A DNA stretch of 8,003 bases from an uncultured Rhodobacter sp. (GCA_937901435.1 CALGTJ010000777.1:1-8003); one strand, 5' to 3'; shown: positions 1-6,437, counted from the stretch's first letter. Notes: generated from the letters alone by a model not told the origin. Program-made: numbers and translations.

Positions 1-171
1 GTGCCCGTCATCGTTGAGGCACGCGCGCTGGGTGCAGCCACTTTGGTCATCCTGACCGACCTTGACGGAGAGGCAGGCCCGCCTCCGCGTGGTGTCAGTG
101 TGATTTGGGCCGTGCCCGGGGCGGGCGAGTTGCAGGCACCCTACGGGCAGTTGATCGACCTGTCGCACTAG
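1..171 (+). CDS. C-terminal fragment of a VWA-like (DUF2201) domain protein
   Basis: This is an open frame from the window edge to a TAG at 169-171; the visible part is 56 residues and the gene begins outside the window. It reads as a hydrophobic beta strand (LVILTDLDGEAGPPP), a second strand (VIWAVPG) and a final PYGQLIDL strand. The TDLDG turn followed by a proline-rich loop, a VIWAVPG strand and a terminal (F/Y)G-x-hydrophobic strand is what I recall from the C-terminus of DUF2201 VWA-like proteins. In other genomes these are often encoded beside a MoxR-type AAA ATPase and are thought to act with it as a metal-dependent chaperone-like pair. That neighbour would lie to the left and cannot be seen. 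The GTG at position 1 is probably an internal valine codon. The stop is 3 nt from the stop of the opposing gene. Confidence 0.6.
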   Translation: MPVIVEARALGAATLVILTDLDGEAGPPPRGVSVIWAVPGAGELQAPYGQLIDLSH

Positions 172-174
172 CGC

Positions 175-849
175 CTATTGGCAAAGCGCCGCTGCAAGCC
201 GGGCATGGGCCGAAACGCTGCGTGCATCCAGCGTGATGTCGCGAATAAAGACGTTCCGTGACGCATTTATCCGGTGTAAAAGCCGCTCTGTCAGGGGGGG
301 CTGAAACAACCCGTTTTCGATGATTTGCCGCTCTGCCTTTGACAGCGAGACAACCTCTGGCCCGTCATCCGACTGGACCGAAACATAGGTCAGTGGCGCA
401 AAGAGCCCCAGTTCCGATTGTTCGATCACAAGATGCAACTGCCCCGCCTGCATCTCGCGCCCCGCTGCAATCTTTGTCAGGATGGCGCGCGCCTGCACCC
501 GCAACAGATCCAGCCCGCGTTCCGCCTCTGCGACCTCAATCAGCCTCGCGCGCTTTGTGGCCGGGACCCGCAACAGGCGCATCTCGATCCACCAGATCAC
601 GACGAGCATCAACAATGGGGCTTGCGCCAGCGGCAGGGCCATTTCGCGCCATACCAGCCCGATCACGACCAGCGGCAACAACGCCAGAACATAGCGCACC
701 GTCTGAAATTCGATCACGATCCGCAATACGCGGGCAAGGCCGATCCGCCCCTTGGGCCAGACCGTCACCCGCCCAAAAAACTTGCGCGGCAATTGCCGCA
801 CGCGCAGGATGCCTGGGTTGCGCAGGGTCTGGTGGGTCAGGATCAGCAT
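175..849 (-). CDS. Unrecognised membrane protein with two transmembrane helices
   Basis: The protein has 224 residues if translation starts at the ATG at 847-849 (MLILTHQTLRNPG). The frame stays open upstream to 921, but those 24 residues are proline- and charge-rich and would run across the hairpin at 894-919, so the shorter start is preferred; neither start has a strong Shine-Dalgarno. A basic N-terminal stretch of about 45 residues is followed by a hydrophobic segment (VRYVLALLPLVVIGLVW) and, after a short loop, a second one (APLLMLVVIWWIEMRLL). The remaining C-terminal half or more is soluble, helical and charged (RARLIEVAEAERGLDLL). Basic flanks suggest that both ends are cytoplasmic. 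I see no catalytic motif and do not recognise the family. It lies 81 nt downstream of gabD on the same strand and could be read through from it, although the hairpin between them may end the upstream message. Confidence 0.6.
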   Translation of the reverse strand: MLILTHQTLRNPGILRVRQLPRKFFGRVTVWPKGRIGLARVLRIVIEFQTVRYVLALLPLVVIGLVWREMALPLAQAPLLMLVVIWWIEMRLLRVPATKRARLIEVAEAERGLDLLRVQARAILTKIAAGREMQAGQLHLVIEQSELGLFAPLTYVSVQSDDGPEVVSLSKAERQIIENGLFQPPLTERLLHRINASRNVFIRDITLDARSVSAHARLAAALCQ

Positions 850-893
850 GGTCGGCTCTGCAGGCTTGGGGCGGGGCGTTCCATATAGATAGG

Positions 894-919
894 GCGAAGC
901 GGCGTGTTGACCGCTTCGC
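894..919 (-). terminator. Perfect 9-bp hairpin after gabD, possible terminator
   Basis: GCGAAGCGG (894-902) and CCGCTTCGC (911-919) are exact reverse complements separated by an 8-nt loop. The structure begins 11 nt past the stop codon of the minus-strand dehydrogenase gene and ends about 45 nt before the start of the next minus-strand gene. There is no run of T on either side, so it does not fit a classical intrinsic terminator. A partial terminator, an mRNA 3'-end stabiliser or an operator remain possible. Confidence 0.4.
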
Positions 920-930
920 ACATTGGTCTT

Positions 931-2409
931 TTAGACACTCATGCAGATGTATTTCATCTCAAGATAGTCTTCGATCCCGTGCGACGACCCCTCGCGGCCC
1001 AGACCCGACTGCTTGACCCCGCCAAACGGAGCAACTTCGGTAGAGATGATGCCGGTGTTCACGCCAACAATGCCATATTCCAACGCCTCGGCGACTTTGG
1101 TCACGCGGCTGAGGTCATTGGCATAGAAATAGGCGGCCAGGCCAAAGATCGTGTCATTCGCCTTGGCGATCACATCGTCCACATCGTCGAATTTGAACAG
1201 GGGCGCGAGCGGGCCAAAGGTTTCTTCGGTCGCGACGGCCATTTCCTGTGTCACCCCGGTGACGATGGTCGGTTGGAAATACAGCGGGCCGGCATTGTGC
1301 GGCTTGCCGCCCAAGACGACCTTGCCACCCTTTGCAACCGCATCGTCGATATGCTCTTGCACCTTTTTGACGGCACTTGGCTCTATCAATGGACCAAAGG
1401 CGGTGCCCTCGTTCAACCCATCGCCGACAACCATTTTTTCTACGGCGGCCTTCAGCTTTTCGGCAAAGGCATCATAGACCCCGGCCTGCACATAGATCCG
1501 GTTGGCGCAAACACAGGTCTGGCCGTTGTTGCGGTATTTGCTGGCAATCGCGCCGGTCACCGCGTCATCCAGATTGGCATCGTCAAAGACAATGAAAGGC
1601 GCGTTTCCGCCCAGTTCCATCGAGCATTTCATCACCTGATCGGCGGCCTGCTTTAGCAGGATACGGCCCACTTCGGTTGACCCGGTGAAGGACAGTTTGC
1701 GGACAATCGGGTTCTCGCAGAATTCCTTGCCGATGCCAGAACTGTCGGTCGATGGGATGATCGACAGGATGCCCTTGGGCAGGCCCGCACGATCGGCCAG
1801 AACGCCCAAGGCGAGCGCGGACAAAGGCGTCAGCGTCGGCGGGCGCAGGATGATTGAACAACCAGCGGCCAGCGCGGGACCGACCTTGCGGGTGATCATG
1901 GCGTTCGGGAAATTCCACGGCGTGATGGCAGCACAGACCCCGATGGGTTGGCGTATGACAGAGATCCGTTTGTCAGCCTGATGGCCGGGAATAGTTTCGC
2001 CGTAGACGCGCTTTGCCTCTTCGGCGAACCACTCTACAAAGCTGGCACCGTACATGATCTCGCCCTTGGCCTCGGCCAGAGGTTTGCCTTGTTCTGCTGT
2101 CAGGATCGTGGCCAGATCGTCGGCATTGGCAACCATTTGATCGAACCAGGCGCGCAGGATATTGGCGCGTTCCTTGGCAGGGCGGGCGGCCCAGATGTGG
2201 CGGGCGGTTTCCGCAGCATCAATGGCGCGGGCTGTTTCTGCGCGGCCAAGATCGGCCACGCTGGCGATCACGTCTCCACGGGCTGGATTGGTGACCTCAA
2301 AGGTCTTGCCGGCGTCGCCGTCAACCCAGTCCCCTGCCAGGTAGGCCTTTGTGGCGAGCAATGTGGGATCCTTGAGCAGGGCGGCGAGGTCTGTGACAGA
2401 GTCTAGCAT
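931..2409 (-). CDS. gabD: NAD(P)-dependent succinate-semialdehyde dehydrogenase
   Basis: The protein has 492 residues, the usual length for the family. It oxidises succinate semialdehyde to succinate, the last step of GABA breakdown, in the cytoplasm; glutarate semialdehyde is a common alternative substrate. Aldehyde-dehydrogenase landmarks appear in order: TPWNFPN with oxyanion Asn166, the cofactor-binding loop at 189-195, FTGSTEVG at 241-248, general base Glu265 in MELGGNAP, nucleophile Cys299 in GQTCVCANR, and EETFGPL with Glu396. The C-terminus (YGIVGVNTG, then PFGGVKQSGLGREG and YLEMKY) is typical of GabD. Cys301 lies two residues from the nucleophile, the arrangement that forms a redox disulfide in human SSADH. 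The start at 2407-2409 is chosen because GGAGACC sits just upstream; a longer open frame to 2583 would run into the divergent gene. One oddity is that the usual cofactor-loop Lys is Arg189. No gabT or transporter lies in the window. Confidence 0.9.
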   Translation of the reverse strand: MLDSVTDLAALLKDPTLLATKAYLAGDWVDGDAGKTFEVTNPARGDVIASVADLGRAETARAIDAAETARHIWAARPAKERANILRAWFDQMVANADDLATILTAEQGKPLAEAKGEIMYGASFVEWFAEEAKRVYGETIPGHQADKRISVIRQPIGVCAAITPWNFPNAMITRKVGPALAAGCSIILRPPTLTPLSALALGVLADRAGLPKGILSIIPSTDSSGIGKEFCENPIVRKLSFTGSTEVGRILLKQAADQVMKCSMELGGNAPFIVFDDANLDDAVTGAIASKYRNNGQTCVCANRIYVQAGVYDAFAEKLKAAVEKMVVGDGLNEGTAFGPLIEPSAVKKVQEHIDDAVAKGGKVVLGGKPHNAGPLYFQPTIVTGVTQEMAVATEETFGPLAPLFKFDDVDDVIAKANDTIFGLAAYFYANDLSRVTKVAEALEYGIVGVNTGIISTEVAPFGGVKQSGLGREGSSHGIEDYLEMKYICMSV

Positions 2410-2486
2410 TTCGGTCTCCAATTCAGCATGGGCGTTCCTGTGTTGTGGGGCTATGTTGGCCCCAAATGCAAGAGGGAGCACCCAAA
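2410..2486. promoter_or_regulatory. Divergent promoter region between gabD and the hydrolase
   Basis: These 77 nt separate two divergent start codons and must hold both ribosome binding sites (GGAGACC for gabD on the minus strand, GGGAG at 2474-2478 for the hydrolase) and probably both promoters. An inverted repeat, TGGGGC (2446-2451) and GCCCCA (2459-2464), with a 7-nt spacer lies near the middle and could be a regulator site or a leader hairpin. I could not pick out convincing -35/-10 pairs. Confidence 0.35.
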
Positions 2487-3263
2487 ATGGATCTAACCGA
2501 CGCCTATGAAAACGGTGCCTACATACCGGACGCAGCGAGTTATCCGCTACGCTGGGCAGCAGAGGCAGAGGCGTTTCGCGCACAACTGGGCGAGCGTGCG
2601 CGACTGGATTTGCCCTACGGCGACGACGTACGGCATCGGTTTGATCTGTTCCTGCCTGCGGGCGAGGTGGCAGGGTTGTTGATCTTCATTCATGGTGGCT
2701 ATTGGTTGAAATTTGATAAATCCCATTGGTCGCATTTGGCAAAAGGTGCAATTTCGCGCGGATGGGCGGTTGCCATGCCGTCCTACAGGTTGGCCCCGGA
2801 CGTCAGAATCACCGATATCACACAGGACATCGCGGCAGCGGTCGTTGCCGCTTGTGCCGAGGTGGAGGGGCCGGTTGTCGTCGCGGGACATTCCGCCGGG
2901 GGGCATTTGACGGCGCGCATGGCCTGTATGGATCTGGCGGCCTCGAAGCGAATCAAACGGTATGTGCCGATTTCCCCGATTTCAGATCTGCGCCCGCTGA
3001 TGCAAACGGCGATGAATGCGCAATTGAAAATTGACGCGACCGAGGCAGAGGCGGAAAGCCCGGTTTTTTTAATGCCCAACGGCGATGTGACTGTCTGGGT
3101 TGGAGCTGAAGAACGGCCCGCTTTTCTGGACCAGGCGCTCTGGCTAAGTGACGCGTGGAAGTGCCGTTCAAGGGTTGCGCCGGGGCGACATCATTTTGAT
3201 GTTATTGAAGAAATGGCATTGTCAGAGAGTTCGTTATCGAGGGCTTTGCTGGACGGGCTATGA
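2487..3263 (+). CDS. Alpha/beta hydrolase, arylformamidase-like
   Basis: The protein has 258 residues and shows the alpha/beta-hydrolase fold of esterases and kynurenine formamidases. The oxyanion-hole motif HGGYW is at 69-73; the nucleophile elbow GHSAGG at 134-139 places the serine at 136; the acid is probably Glu208 or Glu209 in VWVGAEERPAF; and the base is His236 in RHHFDVIE. HGGYW together with GHSAGGHL and the late HF motif is most like arylformamidase/Bna7-type enzymes, which hydrolyse N-formylkynurenine, but sequence alone does not fix the substrate and no kynurenine-pathway gene is nearby. The start at 2487 is preferred over in-frame ATGs at 2445 and 2466 because the GGGAG at 2474-2478 is correctly spaced for it. 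No signal peptide is seen, so it should be cytoplasmic. It is transcribed divergently from gabD and ends before a pair of strong hairpins. Confidence 0.8.
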   Translation: MDLTDAYENGAYIPDAASYPLRWAAEAEAFRAQLGERARLDLPYGDDVRHRFDLFLPAGEVAGLLIFIHGGYWLKFDKSHWSHLAKGAISRGWAVAMPSYRLAPDVRITDITQDIAAAVVAACAEVEGPVVVAGHSAGGHLTARMACMDLAASKRIKRYVPISPISDLRPLMQTAMNAQLKIDATEAEAESPVFLMPNGDVTVWVGAEERPAFLDQALWLSDAWKCRSRVAPGRHHFDVIEEMALSESSLSRALLDGL

Positions 3264-3272
3264 CTTAAATGA

Positions 3273-3288
3273 GACGCCTCGCGGCGTC
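3273..3288. terminator. 6-bp hairpin in the convergent gap, first of two
   Basis: GACGCC (3273-3278), a TCGC loop and GGCGTC (3283-3288) form a GC-rich stem 10 nt past the stop of the hydrolase gene. On the plus strand it is followed by GCTCTTTCC, a weak T-rich tail. It could act as a terminator for the hydrolase and, in reverse, for the P1 peptidase gene. Confidence 0.45.
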
Positions 3289-3298
3289 GCTCTTTCCG

Positions 3299-3327
3299 CC
3301 CCTGCCTTGCCTTTGGCAACGCAGGGG
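3299..3327. terminator. Strong 12-bp hairpin in the convergent gap, second of two
   Basis: CCCCTGC (3299-3305) pairs with GCAGGGG (3321-3327) and TTGCC (3307-3311) pairs with GGCAA (3315-3319). One C-C mismatch interrupts the stem and the loop is TTT. It lies about 40 nt after the P1 peptidase stop on the minus strand and 36 nt after the hydrolase stop on the plus strand. There is no long T tract, so termination in either direction is an inference from position and stem strength. It could also be a copy of a dispersed palindromic repeat. Confidence 0.45.
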
Positions 3328-3366
3328 CCGCCGCGCGTTGACAGGTTTCGATTTCTTTTGTGAGGT

Positions 3367-4371
3367 TTACGATTTTTTGAAGGTTTGCCACCATGTTGGC
3401 AGTGTGTCGTTGGCAGCGGCGGTGGCGTGAAAGATGGCCCGCGCAATGGCGCGGGCAAGAGTGAGAGAGGCTGCGTGACCGAGGGCGAGCGTGTCATGTA
3501 TTTCGTCGTCTAGGGGTTTGGTTCCCGTGGCTGCGGCAAAAACGAGGTCGCCATCAAAGGGGGTGTGACTAGGCACCAAGGCACGGGCCATGCCATCGTG
3601 GGCGGCGGTGGCCATGCGCGTGGCTTGAGATTGGGTCAGAACGGCATCAGTGGCAACAATGGCAATTGTCGTGTTCTGATGGCTGGCCAGTTTGGTGGTA
3701 AAGGTATCTTCGGGGGCTTTGGGTGCAGGACCAAGGCCGCCAAATTCGTGGTCGTGTTCAAAAGGGCCAGCCCAGAAATGGGCCGTGTCCCCCACCGTTG
3801 CAGAGCCAAGGGCGTTGACCGCGACCAGAGCGCCGACTGTGTGGCCTGATGGCAGAACCAGAGAGGCAGAGCCAAGCCCCCCTTTCAGGTTGGCCGTTGT
3901 GGCACCCATGCCCGCGCCGATGGTGCCAAGGTCGAAGATCTGCGAAGCGTCGGCCAAGGCAAGGCGCCCAAGTGCATTATAGGGGTTTTGCCCCCAGTTT
4001 TTATCGCCGCCGTTGATGAGGTCAAAGAGAATAGCGGCCGGTACGATGGGCACCTTTTGGCCCCCAACGTCAAAACCGATCCCCCGAGCGCGCAAGGCAT
4101 CCGCTACACCGCTTGCGGCATCAAGGCCAAGAGCCGAGCCGCCGGAAAGAACCAGCGCGTTGGCCTGTTGCACCAAACGGTCGGGCGCAAGGGCATCTGT
4201 TTCGCGGGTTCCCGGCGCGCCTCCCATGACGTGAACGGCCGCGACAAAGGGCCGGTTTGCGGTCAGGACCGTCACGCCGGATTTTAGATGCGGATCCTCG
4301 GCATTGCCGACAAGGAGTCCGTCCACGTCAGTTATCAGATTGCGGGGGCCGGGGCGCAATGGGTTACCCAT
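3367..4371 (-). CDS. P1 (DmpA/S58) family aminopeptidase-esterase
   Basis: The protein has 334 residues, a usual size for the family. P1 proteins are N-terminal-nucleophile hydrolases made as one chain that cuts itself into two subunits; members act as L-aminopeptidases, D-amidases/esterases or beta-aminopeptidases. Visible hallmarks are NLITDVDGLLVGNAED at the start, VMGGAPGTRETDAL at 48-61, LSGGSALGLDAASGV at 75-89, KGGLGSAS at 163-170, TVGALVAVNALG at 178-189, and the beta-subunit start HQNTTIAIVATDA at 231-243. The likely self-cleavage site is Asn233-Thr234, making Thr234 the nucleophile; many characterised members use Ser here. The conserved AAHDGMARALVPSHTPFDGD follows. The gene begins 15 nt after the SDR stop, implying co-transcription. 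The ATG at 4369-4371 has no clear Shine-Dalgarno and lies inside a palindrome. The substrate is unknown. Confidence 0.87.
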   Translation of the reverse strand: MGNPLRPGPRNLITDVDGLLVGNAEDPHLKSGVTVLTANRPFVAAVHVMGGAPGTRETDALAPDRLVQQANALVLSGGSALGLDAASGVADALRARGIGFDVGGQKVPIVPAAILFDLINGGDKNWGQNPYNALGRLALADASQIFDLGTIGAGMGATTANLKGGLGSASLVLPSGHTVGALVAVNALGSATVGDTAHFWAGPFEHDHEFGGLGPAPKAPEDTFTTKLASHQNTTIAIVATDAVLTQSQATRMATAAHDGMARALVPSHTPFDGDLVFAAATGTKPLDDEIHDTLALGHAASLTLARAIARAIFHATAAANDTLPTWWQTFKKS

Positions 4372-4373
4372 TG
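4357..4373. repeat. 17-bp perfect palindrome over the P1 peptidase start codon
   Basis: CAATGGGTTACCCATTG reads as two 8-nt arms around one central base. The start codon of the P1 peptidase gene (4369-4371) lies within it, and the 15 nt between the genes contain no good Shine-Dalgarno. As RNA it could form a stem that hides the start codon; as DNA it could be a protein-binding site. It may also be chance, since part of it encodes the N-terminal Met-Gly-Asn-Pro. Confidence 0.35.
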
Positions 4374-4386
4374 GGCAGGAAAGGGG

Positions 4387-5127
4387 TCATATACAGCGAC
4401 CTCCGTCGACTTCCATCGCGACGCCGGTGATCAGGCTGGCCTCGTCAGAGCACAGGTAGCAGGCCGCATTGCCCATGTCCTCTGGTGTGGAAAACCGTCC
4501 CATGGGAATGGTCGCCAAAAAGGCGGCGCGACGTTCGGGCGTGTCCTCTCCCATAAAGCTGGCGAGCAGGGGGGTTTCGCCGGCGACCGGGCAGAGCGCG
4601 TTGACCCGTACACCGGAGGGGGCCAGTTCAACCGCCATGGCTTTGGTCGCGGTGATCATCCAGCCTTTAGAGGCGTTGTACCAGTTGAGATTGGGACGCG
4701 GCGAGAGCCCGGCGGTCGAAGCGATGTTCAGAATTGCGCCTGTTCCGCGGGATTTCATGTGGGGCACCAGATGTTTGGCCGTAAGGTAAACGGATTTTGC
4801 ATTGACTGCGAAAACCCGGTCAAATTCGTCTTCTTGCACAGATTCCATCGGCTTTGGCAGATGGGTGATGCCAGCGTTATTGATCAGAATGTCCACCTGC
4901 CCAAGGGCAGAAAGAGCTGCCGCGGCCATGTCCTGCACGCTTGCATTCTCCGCTACATCGACCTGATGGGCGATGCCGCCCACCTCTGCGGCAATCGCCC
5001 GAGCGGCGTCCATGTTGATGTCGGCCACCATGACCCGTGCGCCCTCGGCGGCGAATTTGCGCGCCATCCCCGCCCCAAACCCAGAGCCTGCTCCGGTAAT
5101 GATCGCGGTCTTGTCTGCGAGTCTCAT
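4387..5127 (-). CDS. SDR-family NAD(P)-dependent oxidoreductase
   Basis: The protein has 246 residues, a classical short-chain dehydrogenase/reductase. The Rossmann cofactor motif TGAGSGFG is at 11-18; NNAG, which stabilises the beta sheet, is at 83-86; and the catalytic tetrad is Asn109, Ser137, Tyr150 and Lys154 (YNASK). Asp36 at the end of the second strand (VMVADIN) favours NAD over NADP. The C-terminal GVAMEVDGGR matches the 3-oxoacyl-ACP reductase/glucose-dehydrogenase-like subgroup, which covers many substrates, so the reaction is left open. The start at 5125-5127 follows a very strong ribosome binding site (GGGGGAG); the frame is open to 5211 but those residues lack family character. 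The P1 peptidase gene follows 15 nt downstream, so the two are probably one transcript. The stop codon overlaps an out-of-frame ATG (ATGA at 4387-4390) that opens only an 8-codon frame. Confidence 0.87.
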   Translation of the reverse strand: MRLADKTAIITGAGSGFGAGMARKFAAEGARVMVADINMDAARAIAAEVGGIAHQVDVAENASVQDMAAAALSALGQVDILINNAGITHLPKPMESVQEDEFDRVFAVNAKSVYLTAKHLVPHMKSRGTGAILNIASTAGLSPRPNLNWYNASKGWMITATKAMAVELAPSGVRVNALCPVAGETPLLASFMGEDTPERRAAFLATIPMGRFSTPEDMGNAACYLCSDEASLITGVAMEVDGGRCI

Positions 5128-5303
5128 GCGGTCTCCCCCTCGTTTTTCCGTATCATTCAGCAAGGCGCACAGATTGCCAAGCGCCGATGATCTTACCTGT
5201 ACGTTCGGCAAAGGGATTTGGCTGTTTCCGGATGACGGGACGGTGCAAAAGCGTTAAACGACTCCCATATACCATTCAGTTGTTGGTCGATGAGAGGATC
5301 GAA
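5128..5303. promoter_or_regulatory. Divergent intergenic region upstream of the SDR and the plus-strand operon
   Basis: This 176-nt gap has no supported gene. It carries the SDR ribosome binding site (GGGGGAG, minus strand) and that of the coiled-coil gene (GAGAGGA at 5292-5298). TATACC at 5268-5273 is a plausible -10 element for the plus-strand operon, giving a short leader of about 25 nt, but the hexamer 17 nt upstream (GCAAAA) is a poor -35. The heptamer CATTCAG occurs at 5154-5160 and again at 5273-5279; its meaning is unknown. Confidence 0.3.
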
Positions 5304-5708
5304 ATGAGCGATTTTGATGCCCAAGTGCGGGAAAGCCAAGAGCAGGTTGCAGCCGCTCAGGCGAAGATTACGGAACTCACGAGCAGGGTCGAGGTCATGG
5401 GCGCCCGGGTGAAATCCGGCGATGACATTTCTGTCGACATTGAAAATGCCTCTTTGGAAGATGTGCACGCGCACACCCAACTGATGAACGCCAATATCGC
5501 CGAGCTGATTATGGGGCTTGATGACGTAACGGCCGGGTTTTCCAAAGATTTTGACGAGATGCGCAGCAAGACAGGCTGGGAGAGCTTTGTCGGGATCTTC
5601 TCTCAGGGCAAGGCGGATTCACTGCGCCAAGAGCGCATGCGCACCGCCAACGTGGATGATAAATTGCAGGACCTGATCGGCAATCTGACACGATTTCAAA
5701 GCTGTTAG
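5304..5708 (+). pseudogene. N-terminal part of a frameshifted coiled-coil protein
   Basis: The open frame of 134 codons starts at an ATG preceded by GAGAGGA and ends at a TAG (5706-5708). Residues 1-35 form a heptad-like helix (VRESQEQVAAAQAKITELTSRVEVM). A linker and a second helical region (60-88) follow, then a distinctive segment TGWESFVGIFSQGKADSLRQER at about 90-111 and another helix (DDKLQDLI). After residue 126 the frame gives NLTRFQSC and stops. The frame one base back is already open from 5663 and reads QSDTISKLLEGQLTVLEQQ, which continues the helix directly into the next reading frame. I therefore read this as one gene broken by a one-base loss near 5681, or a sequencing error there; the intact protein would be about 358 residues. 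A separate short gene is the alternative. The family is not firmly recognised; TelA/YaaN is a weak guess. Confidence 0.55.
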
Positions 5709-5716
5709 AGGGCCAG

Positions 5717-6379
5717 TTGACCGTGCTTGAACAGCAAAAGGTCAAGGTCGAGGCGAACCTGTCCGAGACGCTGGACGAGCGCGAGATGACGGTCGGAGAG
5801 CTTGAGACTTTGCGGGCCGATATCATGGCGATGGACCCACGGATCATCGAAGTCGAGAACAAGGTGAGCGTCGAGCAGGATGCTGCGGCGCGGACCCGTC
5901 TGGAAACCGAACTGGCCGATTTGAATGCGCTCTATAACGAGATGGTGCAGCAGGAACAAGTCAAGCTGGCGAAATCCCAGACGCTTGAACGCTATATCGA
6001 GAAGGGCAAGACATGGGTCGACAGTCTGCAAAATCAGGCGGCGACGCAGATGGTTTTGATCAACAAGCTACAGACCGACACAAAGCAGCGCGTGGTTCTG
6101 TATGATGCGCTGACCAAATCGCTCAAGACCGCGCAGCAGCAGGATGTCGCCCACAAGATCAACGAGATCGGGGTCAAAACCGACCAAGAGGCGCAGACGG
6201 CAATGGCGGCGATTGGATCGGCGACCAACAAGCGTATGGCCGAGATGATGGAAGCGCATGAGGATCACATGGTCTTTGCCCGCGATGTGCTGGAACAAAA
6301 AGCCAAGGCAGATGAACGGTTTGCGCGCCGGTTCGCGGCAATCGTCGAAAAGCACGACAAGAACCTCTACGGATCGTAA
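5717..6379 (+). pseudogene. C-terminal part of the frameshifted coiled-coil protein
   Basis: The frame gives 220 codons from a TTG at 5717, or 218 from the GTG at 5723; it is open back to 5663 without a stop. GAGGG at 5708-5712 could serve the GTG if the piece is translated alone. Nearly the whole sequence is predicted helix rich in Glu, Gln, Lys and Ala: a long coiled coil (about 1-95, with a break at MDPRII), then a helical block YIEKGKTWVDSLQNQ and QMVLINKLQTD (93-121), then KSLKTAQQQDVAHKINEIG and a charged C-terminal helix ending NLYGS. No membrane segment or signal peptide is present. The helical layout recalls TelA/YaaN-type toxic-anion-resistance proteins, but I see no diagnostic motif. 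The lack of any decay in this long frame argues for a very recent frameshift, a sequencing error, or expression of both pieces. Confidence 0.55.
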
Positions 6380-6395
6380 GGGGGGACCGTTTCTG

Positions 6396-6437
6396 ATGCA
6401 GCTTGCCAAGACCCTGCGGATTGGGATGTTGCGATGA
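6396..6437 (+). other. Possible 13-residue leader ORF coupled to the next gene
   Basis: ATG at 6396 opens a frame encoding MQLAKTLRIGMLR and ends in a TGA at 6435-6437 that overlaps the ATG of the 63-aa membrane protein (ATGA). A strong Shine-Dalgarno (GGGGGGA, 6380-6386) lies 9 nt before this ATG, whereas the membrane gene has a weaker one of its own. The simplest use would be translational coupling: ribosomes load on the leader and restart on the membrane gene. It could also be chance. Confidence 0.3.

Noticed and set aside
339..1016. 225-codon open frame on the plus strand
   Set aside because: It lies opposite the 224-aa membrane gene, has no ribosome site and encodes an Arg/Ser/Pro/Ala-rich low-complexity product typical of a GC-rich antisense frame.
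904..1656. 250-codon open frame on the plus strand antisense to gabD
   Set aside because: It is entirely opposite a well-supported aldehyde dehydrogenase gene and has no recognisable family features.
2410..2583. N-terminal extension of gabD by 58 residues
   Set aside because: It would run into the divergent hydrolase gene, lacks family similarity, and a good ribosome site fixes the start at 2409.
4288..5190. 300-codon open frame on the plus strand antisense to the SDR and peptidase genes
   Set aside because: It crosses the boundary of two well-supported genes, is rich in His, Gly, Arg and Cys, and shows no domain or start signal.
5660..5708. Programmed -1 ribosomal frameshift site in the coiled-coil gene
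   Set aside because: No canonical slippery heptamer exists in the starting frame; TTTCAAA (5694-5700) is in the wrong phase. A mutation or sequencing error explains the break more simply.
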